A stretch of 20,422 nt of DNA, from the NCBI GenBank assembly GCA_015662475.1, contig DQUB01000056.1, positions 1 through 20,422 on the forward strand. Direction: 5' to 3'. The notes under the pieces were generated by a model. That model searched no databases. It worked only from the letters and a program-made list of their open reading frames with translations, and was not told the origin of the DNA. A program made the position numbers and the translations under genes. Below are positions 6,687-12,934 of the stretch, piece after piece; positions within the stretch are counted from its first letter, which is position 1; every line of letters starts with the position of its first letter. This DNA comes from Pyrodictium sp. GTDB lineage: Archaea > Thermoproteota > Thermoprotei_A > Sulfolobales > Pyrodictiaceae.

Positions 6687-7934
6687 GTGCGATGGTTGCA
6701 GAAGCTGATGTTGTGGCGATTGCGTATTCGGATAAGCAGGGAAGTTCGTAAAGACCTTTTAGAAGGCGGTATCTCGTTGATGCTCTGCAACGTTGGAGAC
6801 TATATCTCTGGTCTCTTCCTCCACATTTTCGAACCAATAATCAGAGCTGCACCCATGATTATGGCGTTCTTGCCAGTAGCTAGCGATGCTCGAGGCAATG
6901 TCTACTCAAGCTACGGGTCTAGACTTGGCACATTGTTGCACCTAGGAGTTTTAGAAAAATATTTGAAGAGTGAACTTGTTGCACTAGCTATTCTACTCGT
7001 TACCGTAAACCTGTGGGTTGGCGTACTCGTATTGATCATCGGCGGAGTTGTTGGTGGTGAGAAAGGTCTTAACTTTACGGATACTCTCTTCATATCGTTG
7101 TTCTCGGCTCTAGCATCAGCAGTCTTTATGGTGCCAGCTACTACATGGCTAGCTTTAGCATCGTTTAAACGTGGACTAGACCCAGACAATCTAGTTTCTC
7201 CAATGGCGACTCTTCTCGGCGATCTCGTGACAATACCTACAATAGTTTTAGGCTATCTCATCGCGGAAAACATGTCTGAACTTTGCAAGCTTGCCACGGT
7301 AAGTGTACTAGTACTAGTAGCAGTTGCAAGCTTAATATACACTTTGTATAGTGTGTGGAGTGGTAGCAAAATATTTGAACGGACTATAAAGATAGTTAAA
7401 GAGAATTTGCCTGTGATAATTGTAGCTACATCGTTTAGTGGTATAGCAGGCACAATACTCTTGAAGAATTTGGAAGCAATTTTGGCTTTAAAAGGCATCC
7501 TAGCAGTTGTGCCAGCATTTCTAGAGGATGGTGGTGCTATAGCATGTAGATTCTCAGCAAGACTTACTACGATGTTACATCTAGGCAAGGTCGAGCTAGA
7601 GGCAATACCGCGAAACAGGTGGGTTTGGAAGCAAATAGGCATAAACTTTGTACATGCACTAGCGCTGTTTTCATCATTGGGCATGTTTGGCACAATAGTC
7701 TCTATAGCTGCAAACGTGCCATATACGTGGGCTCTAAAGGTCTTTTTAACAGTGCTACTAGCAGGCCTTCTCCTCACACTGGTAATCTCCATACTCGCAT
7801 ACTACTTGGCACTACTATCTTTCAAAATAGGTATAGATCCGGACAACGTATTAGCCCCGATACTCACAAGCATTGCAGATGCTGTTGGCACGGCCAGCCT
7901 CACGCTAATATTGAACCTCATAATGTCACTATAG
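6687..7934 (+). CDS. MgtE/SLC41-type divalent cation permease, two tandem domains
   Basis: This 415-aa integral membrane protein consists of two homologous MgtE membrane domains and lacks the cytoplasmic N and CBS domains of bacterial MgtE. It therefore resembles eukaryotic SLC41 and the archaeal COG1824 permeases. The repeat is visible in paired signatures. The first half has DARGNVYSSYGSRL (67-80), then GLDPDN (163-168) with D179. The second half has EDGGAIACRFSARL (280-293), then GIDPDN (382-387) with D398. The acidic and Asn residues of these motifs line the Mg2+ path in MgtE. Likely substrates are Mg2+ or related divalent ions. The GTG start at 6687 has a GGTGGG ribosome-binding site four bases upstream. 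It is divergent from the PhoU/TrkA-C gene, its probable regulator. Confidence 0.9.
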   Translation: MRWLQKLMLWRLRIRISREVRKDLLEGGISLMLCNVGDYISGLFLHIFEPIIRAAPMIMAFLPVASDARGNVYSSYGSRLGTLLHLGVLEKYLKSELVALAILLVTVNLWVGVLVLIIGGVVGGEKGLNFTDTLFISLFSALASAVFMVPATTWLALASFKRGLDPDNLVSPMATLLGDLVTIPTIVLGYLIAENMSELCKLATVSVLVLVAVASLIYTLYSVWSGSKIFERTIKIVKENLPVIIVATSFSGIAGTILLKNLEAILALKGILAVVPAFLEDGGAIACRFSARLTTMLHLGKVELEAIPRNRWVWKQIGINFVHALALFSSLGMFGTIVSIAANVPYTWALKVFLTVLLAGLLLTLVISILAYYLALLSFKIGIDPDNVLAPILTSIADAVGTASLTLILNLIMSL

Positions 7935-8015
7935 CTTCCTCATACAATGTCCTGACAAAGAGTTCGAATATCAACAGTCGATTAGATATGATCAAAGATG
8001 TTGTTGAGAACCAAG
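7935..8015. other. Spacer between converging MgtE and tRNA-Glu genes
   Basis: This 81-base stretch separates the stop of the permease gene from the 3' end of tRNA-Glu on the opposite strand. It is A/T-rich. I see no hairpin, repeat or small gene in it. It presumably contains the transcript ends of both units. Confidence 0.4.
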
Positions 8016-8093
8016 TGGTGCCGCGGCCGGGATTTGAACCCGGGTCACGGGCTCGAGAGGCCCGCATACTTGGCCGGGCTATACTACCGCGGC
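8016..8093 (-). tRNA. tRNA-Glu (anticodon CTC), CCA encoded
   Basis: The reverse complement gives acceptor stem GCCGCGG/CCGCGGC, a weak D stem GUAU/GUAU, anticodon stem CGGGC/GCCCG with loop CUCUCGA, and T arm CCGGG-UUCAAAU-CCCGG. The anticodon is CUC, which reads Glu GAG. The discriminator is A and CCA is genomically encoded at 8016-8018. No intron is present. It follows the small membrane protein gene by 28 bases on the same strand. An AAATAA box over the stop codon of that gene is suitably placed as its own promoter. Confidence 0.96.
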
Positions 8094-8117
8094 AGCTGCG
8101 AAGAACTCCGTCTTGTT

Positions 8118-8127
8118 CTCGTTATTT
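8118..8127 (-). promoter_or_regulatory. TATA-like box for tRNA-Glu, overlapping a stop codon
   Basis: The minus strand reads AAATAACGAG around the TAA stop (8122-8124) of the small membrane protein gene. Its centre is about 30 bases upstream of the tRNA 5' end at 8093, close to the expected TBP position for a start a few bases before the tRNA. Assigned by spacing and composition only. Confidence 0.4.
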
Positions 8128-8466
8128 GGGTGGGGTTTTTCTAGTTTTTGTCTTGTATGTTTCGAGTAAGGTGTATACTGCCAGTAGCTGGGCTATGTCT
8201 ATAGTTAGCGTTGCGTAGTCATGGTATTTCATTGCTAGTACAAGAGGTAGTGGGATGACTTGTACTGTTGGTGTCAACTGTTTTGGTATAGATTCTGCAA
8301 ATAATGCTAACGGTATTGTTATCGTTGCAAAAAGTATAGCCGTCCTTCTAGTTGTTTGTGTAGGATATGCTATTCTAACAAATATCATTATTATTGTAAT
8401 AGTTACAGCTATGGTTGCTAATTGGAGTTCTAGTACTTGTATTGGGTGTAGCACATAGTACACCAT
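8122..8466 (-). CDS. Small polytopic membrane protein, unknown function
   Basis: I do not recognise this 114-aa protein. It has about three or four hydrophobic helices (near residues 12-31, 43-60, 68-78 and 86-101), with a lysine/arginine-rich tail. It lies 32 bases after the Nep1 gene on the same strand. A GGTGA ribosome-binding sequence precedes its ATG by six bases, supporting translation as part of the Nep1 transcript. The opposite strand also has a hydrophobic open frame (8255-8458), which I take as a mirror effect of hydrophobic codons. The TAA stop overlaps the probable promoter of tRNA-Glu. Function cannot be inferred. Confidence 0.65.
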   Translation of the reverse strand: MVYYVLHPIQVLELQLATIAVTITIIMIFVRIAYPTQTTRRTAILFATITIPLALFAESIPKQLTPTVQVIPLPLVLAMKYHDYATLTIDIAQLLAVYTLLETYKTKTRKTPPK

Positions 8467-8498
8467 TATTATTCACCATGCTTAGATCTTGAAGTTCG

Positions 8499-9200
8499 TC
8501 ATATTATATGTAGGGTGTCGGCAAGCAATGCTAGTAGATGGCTAACCACTACCCATGCCTCTAACGTCTTGCCTCGGTATATCGAGTATATGTGTGTTGC
8601 AAGCTTGTATGTTGAAGGTTCAAAATCGCCGTGCGGAAAGGCGCCTATTATGACAATGGTTTTGCCCATGTCTTCTGCAACCTCTTCTGCTATTTCTCTA
8701 GCTCTTTTAACCTCTCCAGTCTCAGAGAGTAAAATCACTTTTTTTGGAGAAAGTTTTCGTACTAATGCTTCAAGAGTCATTGGTTTAATTATCATTAGTG
8801 GTTTTTCAGAGTTTGGTGGAACTTGGCCAACTTCGAAAAGCTGTTCCATTAGTCCTACAAACCTATTGTAGTTTCGAGGTAGTCTTGTTTGAGGGTTAAC
8901 CCATATGACGTAGTCTCCGAAAGTGTGTACGTATATTTCGAGTAGTCCTTCTCGGTTGAGCGGGCTATCAAGTGCTTCGAGTAAACAGAAATGTACAATG
9001 TCAGGTCTACCTCGCTTCTCAGCTTTGGGTAGATGTTGCATGGCTTGGTGGTGAAGACTTCTATCGAGGAGTACTTGGCCTGGACTTTTCCCTCTTTTCC
9101 GCGCACTCTTATAGACTGAAGGATGGCCCCAAATCTCTCGAGGAACAAGCTCGAGTGCGGCTTCTGCAAGAATGAGTTTAAGACGTCCCCTCCTCTTCAC
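8499..9200 (-). CDS. nep1: Nep1/Emg1: 16S rRNA pseudouridine-N1 methyltransferase
   Basis: Nep1 is a SPOUT-class, SAM-dependent enzyme. It methylates N1 of a pseudouridine in the helix 35 loop of small-subunit rRNA and is needed for 30S/40S assembly. The 233-aa protein opens with LILAEAALELVP, followed by conserved HPSVYKSARKRGKSPGQVLLDRSLHHQAM and the GRPDIVHFCLLEALDSPLN segment, all characteristic of the family. The C-terminal part contains the knotted SAM-binding region, including IGAFPHGDF. The start is GTG at 9200. The gene is divergent from the Rpp21 gene, with very little space between them. A small membrane protein and tRNA-Glu follow on the same strand. Confidence 0.95.
   Translation of the reverse strand: MKRRGRLKLILAEAALELVPREIWGHPSVYKSARKRGKSPGQVLLDRSLHHQAMQHLPKAEKRGRPDIVHFCLLEALDSPLNREGLLEIYVHTFGDYVIWVNPQTRLPRNYNRFVGLMEQLFEVGQVPPNSEKPLMIIKPMTLEALVRKLSPKKVILLSETGEVKRAREIAEEVAEDMGKTIVIIGAFPHGDFEPSTYKLATHIYSIYRGKTLEAWVVVSHLLALLADTLHII
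9176..9182 (+). promoter_or_regulatory. TATA-like box for the Rpp21-to-L10 superoperon, inside nep1
   Basis: GTTTAAG lies within the first codons of nep1 on the opposite strand. Transcription about 26 bases downstream would begin near 9205. That gives a leader of about 30 bases containing GAGGTGG before the chosen TTG of the Rpp21 gene. This fits the ribosome-binding arrangement and supports the later start. Assigned by pattern only. Confidence 0.4.
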
Positions 9201-9235
9201 TTTTCTTGCCCTCCCCTCTGGTGAGGTGGAAGAGG

Positions 9236-9574
9236 TTGGGGGTTAGGAGGCTTGTTATCGACATAGCTTTGCAGAGGATTAGGCTTCTTTGGAGAATGTC
9301 TGTAGATGCGGTAAGAGAGGGGAAATTTGATCTTGCACGTGAATACATCGATGAAGCGTTAAGGCTTGTTAAAAGATTCAGACTGGAGAAACCACTGTTT
9401 CTTCGGCGATGGGTTTGCTCTAACTGTTTACTGCCATTAGTGCCTGGTTTGACTGCTAGAGTAAGATTGGAACCTCATGGTAAAGACACTCGGATAGTCA
9501 TAACATGCCTTATATGCGGCTATATCCACAGGCTACAAGTTAGGAGGGGTCGTTGTGGAACTAAAACCGACTAA
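9236..9574 (+). CDS. rnp4: RNase P protein component 4 (Rpp21/Rpr2)
   Basis: Rpp21 binds the specificity part of archaeal RNase P RNA as a pair with Rpp29, helping mature tRNA 5' ends. From the TTG at 9236 the protein is 112 aa. Two N-terminal helices precede a zinc ribbon with C61-x2-C64 and C91-x2-C94. Between the cysteine pairs is the PG...RVRL...VITC strand pattern usual for the family. The frame stays open to a TTG at 9206 and a GTG at 9221. I prefer 9236 because GAGGTGG (9222-9228) is an excellent ribosome-binding site seven bases upstream and the protein then starts like its relatives. It overlaps the following CRM gene by 20 bases and appears to be the first gene of the ribosomal superoperon. 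Confidence 0.92.
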   Translation: MGVRRLVIDIALQRIRLLWRMSVDAVREGKFDLAREYIDEALRLVKRFRLEKPLFLRRWVCSNCLLPLVPGLTARVRLEPHGKDTRIVITCLICGYIHRLQVRRGRCGTKTD

Positions 9575-9974
9575 GGCGATGCTACGTAGGCTTCGAGAAA
9601 TAGTTCAGCAGGGTCCAGCAGATGTGCAGATAGGCAAGAAGGGCATCTATGAGGGAGTCTTGAAAGAGATTGATAGGCGTTTGAAGGAAAAAGGTGTTGT
9701 TAAAGTCAGAATACTCAAATCAGCATTGAAGGTTGAGAAAATGGATAGAAAAAGTTTTGCAAAGAAGGTTGCAGAGCTACTGAATGCAACATTGCTAGAT
9801 GTTCGAGGTAGAACGTTTGTGCTTTACAGACACGAAGACTTCGTTAAAGCTGTTGAAGAGGGTAGAATAGGAGACAACCTATTAACCAGACTGTTAGAAG
9901 GCGGTGGGGGGAGAGGAGGTTATGGTCACGGCTCTCGAAGTACCCGCAGACCTTCTCATCAAGAGGGTAGCTGA
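9555..9974 (+). CDS. CRM/YhbY-domain RNA-binding protein
   Basis: This 139-aa protein is a single CRM domain (YhbY family), an IF3-C-like fold that binds rRNA or precursor RNA. The YhbY protein of bacteria associates with pre-50S particles. Residues about 7-95 cover the domain, with the GxxG-type loop IGKKGIYEG near 26-34 and the C-terminal strand RGRTFVLYR. The final roughly 25 residues are glycine-, arginine- and serine-rich. They are encoded by DNA that also carries the ribosome-binding site and first 17 codons of S19e in another frame. The start is GTG at 9555, inside the end of the Rpp21 gene. The context points to a role in ribosome or tRNA processing. Confidence 0.88.
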   Translation: MELKPTKAMLRRLREIVQQGPADVQIGKKGIYEGVLKEIDRRLKEKGVVKVRILKSALKVEKMDRKSFAKKVAELLNATLLDVRGRTFVLYRHEDFVKAVEEGRIGDNLLTRLLEGGGGRGGYGHGSRSTRRPSHQEGS

Positions 9975-10383
9975 AGAGCTCAAGAAGATGCCACAGCTTA
10001 GACCACCGGTTTGGGCCTACTATGTGCGTACAGGAGTGCATAAAGAGAGGCCTCCAGAAGACCCAGACTGGTGGTATTATAGAGCAGCATCGATACTACG
10101 TAAACTGTATAAGAGAGGAACTCCGGTTGGAGTTGAAAGGCTTAGAACGGCGTATGGCGGTAGAATGAATCGTGGTGTTGCACCCGAACATTTCTATAAG
10201 GGAAGCGGTGCTGTAATAAGAAAGATTTTACAGCAGCTCGAAAAAGCTGGACTTGTCGTTAAAGTGCCGGGCAAAGGTCGCACATTAAGTCCACGAGGTA
10301 GAAGTTTGCTGGACAATATTGCATACAAGATAATGTTGGAGCTAGCCGAAAAGAACCCTGAACTCAAAAAGTACCTTTCTTAG
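9922..10383 (+). CDS. rps19e: Small ribosomal subunit protein eS19 (S19e)
   Basis: S19e is an archaeal/eukaryal protein of the 30S head. The 153-aa product contains the family core: [23 protein letters not shown] near the N-terminus, then [17 protein letters not shown], the glycine/arginine-rich [19 protein letters not shown], and a winged-helix-like C-terminal half ending KNPELKKYL. The ATG at 9922 is chosen over a GTG at 9904 because GAGGAGGT lies immediately upstream (9913-9920) and the conserved N-terminus begins there. It overlaps the CRM gene by 53 bases. A 60-base spacer follows before the PDCD5 homologue. Confidence 0.96.
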   Translation: MVTALEVPADLLIKRVAEELKKMPQLRPPVWAYYVRTGVHKERPPEDPDWWYYRAASILRKLYKRGTPVGVERLRTAYGGRMNRGVAPEHFYKGSGAVIRKILQQLEKAGLVVKVPGKGRTLSPRGRSLLDNIAYKIMLELAEKNPELKKYLS

Positions 10384-10443
10384 CGCCGACCGAAACTGTT
10401 GTTAAGCTTCTAAACCATACACGTTCTAAGCTGGGGGCCAAAC

Positions 10444-10821
10444 TTGAGCGACCAATACTATAGCGGTTATAATGAAAGTTACGATGAAGAGCTTGAAGAG
10501 ATAAAAAGGCGGAAACTGCTTGAACTGCAACGTCGTCTGCTTGAGGAGGAAGCTCGTAGAAAGGCTGAAGAAGAGGCTAGAGCTAAAAGAGAAGCGCTAC
10601 TCCGTCAAATCCTCACTCCAAGAGCTAGAGAAAGACTGGCTAATGTTAAACTTGTAAGACCGGAAGTAGCACAGTTTGTAGAAGATCAGATAATAGCCCT
10701 TGTACAGGCAGGAAGATTGACGCCTCCTGTAGATGAGGATACTGTTAAAAAGCTTCTCGAAACAATCTATGAGCAGACTCACCGAGAGACACGTATAAGG
10801 ATTAAAAGGCGTGGTTGGTAG
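10444..10821 (+). CDS. PDCD5/TFAR19-family DNA-binding protein
   Basis: The archaeal homologue of eukaryotic PDCD5 is a small three-helix-bundle protein that binds nucleic acid; its cellular job in archaea is not settled. The 125-aa protein has an acidic, tyrosine-rich N-terminus and a long charged helix (about residues 15-50). The conserved core follows, with ILTPRARERLANVKLVRPE, VEDQIIALVQAGRL and the terminal IKRRGW. The start is a TTG at 10444 preceded by a GGGGG-containing leader. No other start retains the full N-terminal helix. The gene occurs in the same place, between S19e and L39e, in crenarchaeal ribosomal clusters. Confidence 0.92.
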   Translation: MSDQYYSGYNESYDEELEEIKRRKLLELQRRLLEEEARRKAEEEARAKREALLRQILTPRARERLANVKLVRPEVAQFVEDQIIALVQAGRLTPPVDEDTVKKLLETIYEQTHRETRIRIKRRGW

Positions 10822-10846
10822 CTAAAGCTTGTATGGGGTTGTTCTC

Positions 10847-11002
10847 ATGGCTCGCAACAAGCCGTTAGCGAGAAAGCTTAGACTGGCAAAAGCGTACAAG
10901 CAGAATAGTCCAGTGCCGTTATGGGTGATACTACGTACCAATAGGAGGTTTACAACACATCCTAAGAGAAGGCATTGGCGCAGAGTAACGTTAAAGATAT
11001 AA
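10847..11002 (+). CDS. rpl39e: Large ribosomal subunit protein eL39 (L39e)
   Basis: This 51-aa, strongly basic protein is read from ATG at 10847 to TAA at 11002 and begins [17 protein letters not shown]. The family hallmarks are all present: [20 protein letters not shown] followed by [13 protein letters not shown]39e lines the polypeptide exit tunnel of archaeal and eukaryal ribosomes. The length matches the family (about 51 aa). It sits 25 bases after the PDCD5 homologue and 44 bases before L31e, its usual partner. It is easily missed because of its size. Confidence 0.97.
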   Translation: MARNKPLARKLRLAKAYKQNSPVPLWVILRTNRRFTTHPKRRHWRRVTLKI

Positions 11003-11006
11003 ATGG

Positions 11007-11015
11007 TTTTAAAAG
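11007..11015 (+). promoter_or_regulatory. TATA-like box ahead of L31e
   Basis: TTTTAAAAG in the 44-base gap between L39e and L31e is about 36 bases upstream of the L31e GTG. It would give a start near 11037 and a very short leader. It may be an internal promoter that boosts downstream genes. Assigned by pattern and spacing. Confidence 0.4.
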
Positions 11016-11046
11016 CCTTTGATGCAACTTCTTTGGGGTGTGAACA

Positions 11047-11316
11047 GTGAAAGATAAGACAGAGATGATCTACACTATACCGTTAGGACGTGTGTATTGG
11101 GGACGTCGTACAAATAGAGCAGCACGTGCAATAAAGCTCATAAGGAAATTTGTGGCAAGACATTTTGGCGTTCCACCGGAGAAGGTGTGGATTCATACTG
11201 ATGTTAACGAGTATGTGTGGAGAAGAGGGATTGAAAAACCGCCAAGAAGGATTAAAGTTAAGGTTGTGAAGGATAAGGAGAAGGGTATTGTTAAGGTCTT
11301 TCTTGTCAGAAAATAG
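11047..11316 (+). CDS. rpl31e: Large ribosomal subunit protein eL31 (L31e)
   Basis: L31e sits at the tunnel exit of archaeal and eukaryal large subunits. The 89-aa basic protein has IYTIPLGRVYWGRRTNRAAR at the start, then AIKLIRKFVARHF, and the WIHTDVNEYVWRRGIEKPPR segment, all typical of the family at normal length. The start is GTG at 11047 with GGGGTG a few bases upstream. The stop is followed by a pyrimidine-rich stretch that may terminate transcription before eIF6. Confidence 0.95.
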   Translation: MKDKTEMIYTIPLGRVYWGRRTNRAARAIKLIRKFVARHFGVPPEKVWIHTDVNEYVWRRGIEKPPRRIKVKVVKDKEKGIVKVFLVRK

Positions 11317-11340
11317 CTTTTTCCCTTTCCATCCCCCTCT
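11317..11340 (+). terminator. Pyrimidine-rich putative terminator after L31e
   Basis: CTTTTTCCCTTTCCATCCCC follows the L31e stop directly. Archaeal RNA polymerases stop at U-rich tracts without a stable hairpin, and the tract precedes a separate TATA-like element for eIF6. Termination may be partial. Assigned from composition alone. Confidence 0.4.
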
Positions 11341-11347
11341 AAATCCT

Positions 11348-11358
11348 GATATATTAAC
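11348..11358 (+). promoter_or_regulatory. TATA-like element before eIF6
   Basis: The stretch GATATATTAAC lies about 60 bases upstream of the chosen eIF6 start. It would place transcription near 11380, leaving a leader that holds the AGAGGTG ribosome-binding site. It follows a pyrimidine-rich putative terminator, so eIF6 and the genes after it may form their own transcript. Assigned by pattern. Confidence 0.4.
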
Positions 11359-11412
11359 GGCTGTTCTAAATTCTATTTCTTTGACTTGGGTAGCAAGAGG
11401 TGCAATAACGTC

Positions 11413-12087
11413 TTGATAGAATTGTTCAGTGTATATGGCAACCCGAATATAGGGGTATACTTGTACGCTAACAACCACTTTGCATTAGTGCCGCCAGGTC
11501 TTACAGAGAAGGACAAGAAGATAATTTCAGATGTTTTGGATGTTGATGTTATTGAAACCAAATTGGCTGATATGGTGATTCTTGGCGTGTTGGTAGCGGG
11601 TAATGATAGAGGTTTACTTGTACCGCGAATAATACGTCCAGAGGAGTATGATAATCTTCGCGAAGCTATAGGGTACAAGGTTAACGTGGAAGTACTTAAC
11701 ATTCGTGCTACAGCGTTGGGCAACTTAATAGTTGCAAACGATAGAGCTGCTCTAGTCTCCCCTCTTGTTGAGGCTTCAGCTGTAGATGTTATAAAGAAGG
11801 TTTTAGGCGTTGAAGTTGTGCTAAGAAGAGATCTAGCTAGTATACCGACAGTTGGTTCGATGCTTGTAGTGACTAATAAGGGTGGTGTAGTGTATCCAGG
11901 TGTCACTGAAGAAGAGTTGAAGATGTTGTCTAACTTGTTTGGTGTTGACGTTTTGACTGCAACTGTTAATTTCGGCGTATATTTTGTGAAAGCAGGTATT
12001 GTTGCTAATGACAAGGGTGTTTTAGTGGGAGACGAGACAACTGGTCCAGAGCTTATGCGTATTCAGCAAGCCTTAAGACTTAGCTAG
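11413..12087 (+). CDS. Translation initiation factor aIF6 (ribosome anti-association factor)
   Basis: aIF6/eIF6 binds the large subunit and prevents premature joining of the small subunit. It also takes part in late 50S assembly. From the TTG at 11413 the protein is 224 aa and begins MIELFSVYGNPNIGVY, matching the family start almost exactly. AGAGGTG lies about nine bases upstream. An earlier TTG at 11386 would add nine atypical residues. The pentein fold's five-fold repeat shows as recurring motifs such as VAGNDRGLLVP, VANDRAALVSP, VVTNKGGVVYP and VANDKGVLVG. The length is normal. LX follows 28 bases downstream. Confidence 0.96.
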   Translation: MIELFSVYGNPNIGVYLYANNHFALVPPGLTEKDKKIISDVLDVDVIETKLADMVILGVLVAGNDRGLLVPRIIRPEEYDNLREAIGYKVNVEVLNIRATALGNLIVANDRAALVSPLVEASAVDVIKKVLGVEVVLRRDLASIPTVGSMLVVTNKGGVVYPGVTEEELKMLSNLFGVDVLTATVNFGVYFVKAGIVANDKGVLVGDETTGPELMRIQQALRLS

Positions 12088-12115
12088 TCTAAGCTCGAGG
12101 AGAGGGTGGTATAGG

Positions 12116-12379
12116 GTGTCCGAGGTAAAATTCTACAGTATTGAGGGTAGGATGCTAATTAGCCACGATAAAATGCCCACTTGGCAGAAGTTTAGAAAGA
12201 TAGTGAGAGCTATTAAACCTGAACACGCTATTGAGAAAGTGCTTTCAGAGCTAGGTAGCAACCATAGAGTCAAAAGATACCATATAATAATTGAACGCGT
12301 TAGAGAGGTTAAGCTAGAAGAGATAACTGATACCAACCTAATAAGGTTGGCACGACTAAAGAGGTGGGTTAAAGTTTGA
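12116..12379 (+). CDS. rplX: Large ribosomal subunit protein LX (eL20/L18a)
   Basis: The 87-aa basic protein is the archaeal LX/L18a/L20e ribosomal protein. It has VKFYSIEGRMLI near the start, then MPTWQKFRKIVRAIKPEHAIEKVLSELGSNHRVKR split over the central region, and the IIIERVREVK strand near the C-terminus. Eukaryotic homologues are about twice as long because the unit is duplicated there. The start is GTG at 12116, with GGGTGGT a few bases upstream. The TGA stop overlaps the TTG start of prefoldin alpha as TTGA, so the two are probably translationally coupled. Confidence 0.93.
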   Translation: MSEVKFYSIEGRMLISHDKMPTWQKFRKIVRAIKPEHAIEKVLSELGSNHRVKRYHIIIERVREVKLEEITDTNLIRLARLKRWVKV

Positions 12380-12825
12380 GCCAGCAGTTATCCGGGCAAG
12401 ATGCAAGGCAAGTGTCTATACAGAATGTGTTAGGGCAGCTTGCCGCGCTAGAAGACTATATCTCTAGACTGCAAGCTGCACTTAACGAGCTTGAAACCCG
12501 CATAGCCGTTCTTGATGCTGCTGAAAAAGCTCTCTATACTATAGAGAATAATGCAGAGATTTTAACCCCACTAGATGGCGTTGGAGATGTCTACGCTCGT
12601 GCAAAAATTCTAGAAAGCGGAAAAGTGATCTACCATGTTGGTTTAGACATCTACATAGAGCTTCCAAGAGACAAGGTTGTTGAGCTAATTAGAGAAGAGC
12701 GTGCCAGTATTGCACGTATAGCCGACATGTATAGAAGAGAGCTTGCACAGGCAAGTCAATACTATGCTTCACTACGCGCAGTTGTTGAGCAAGCGGTGTC
12801 TCGAGCACAGCAGCGGCAAGGCTAG
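12376..12825 (+). CDS. pfdA: Prefoldin subunit alpha
   Basis: Prefoldin is a jellyfish-shaped hexamer of two alpha and four beta subunits that captures unfolded proteins for the thermosome. The 149-aa protein has two long coiled-coil helices (about residues 14-57 and 101-147). They flank the two beta-hairpins of the alpha subunit, including ILTPLDGVGDVYARA and the VIYHVGLDIYIEL strand. The TTG start overlaps the LX stop. The stop is followed after four bases by a possible tiny membrane ORF, and then by ftsY. This position is conserved in crenarchaeal clusters. Confidence 0.93.
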   Translation: MSQQLSGQDARQVSIQNVLGQLAALEDYISRLQAALNELETRIAVLDAAEKALYTIENNAEILTPLDGVGDVYARAKILESGKVIYHVGLDIYIELPRDKVVELIREERASIARIADMYRRELAQASQYYASLRAVVEQAVSRAQQRQG

Positions 12826-12829
12826 CAGC

Positions 12830-12934
12830 TTGGTAGATGTTATACTCTTTGCCTCCACTTTAACCTCGATAGTGATGGCAACCCTCTTTTCTGGAAGTGT
12901 ATGGGTAGTTTGGGTGCTTCTGCATGGTATTTGA
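12830..12934 (+). CDS. Possible 34-aa single-pass membrane micro-protein
   Basis: The only gap of note in this part of the superoperon (98 bases between pfdA and ftsY) is open in one frame from TTG at 12830 to TGA at 12934. The peptide is almost wholly hydrophobic: ILFASTLTSIVMATLF, then SGSVWVVWVLL. It could span the membrane once. The TGA lies 11 bases into ftsY, a coupling-type overlap. There is no strong ribosome-binding site, and the frame also continues upstream through pfdA, which weakens the case. I do not recognise a family. The alternative is that the stretch is untranslated spacer. Confidence 0.4.
   Translation: MVDVILFASTLTSIVMATLFSGSVWVVWVLLHGI

Noticed and set aside
7253..7792. 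179-codon minus-strand frame opposite the MgtE gene
   Set aside because: It is antisense to the duplicated MgtE motifs. It shows no domain and lacks independent start or promoter signals.
7619..8218. 199-codon plus-strand frame running from the MgtE gene through tRNA-Glu
   Set aside because: It overlaps the conserved end of the permease in another frame and reads across a tRNA gene. The composition does not look like a real protein.
8255..8458. Hydrophobic plus-strand frame opposite the small membrane protein
   Set aside because: Hydrophobic codons on one strand often give hydrophobic codons on the other. The minus-strand frame is longer and has a ribosome-binding site in register with nep1.
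11373..12014. 213-codon minus-strand frame opposite aIF6
   Set aside because: The plus strand encodes all the aIF6 repeats. The minus frame is Ser/Thr-rich shadow sequence.
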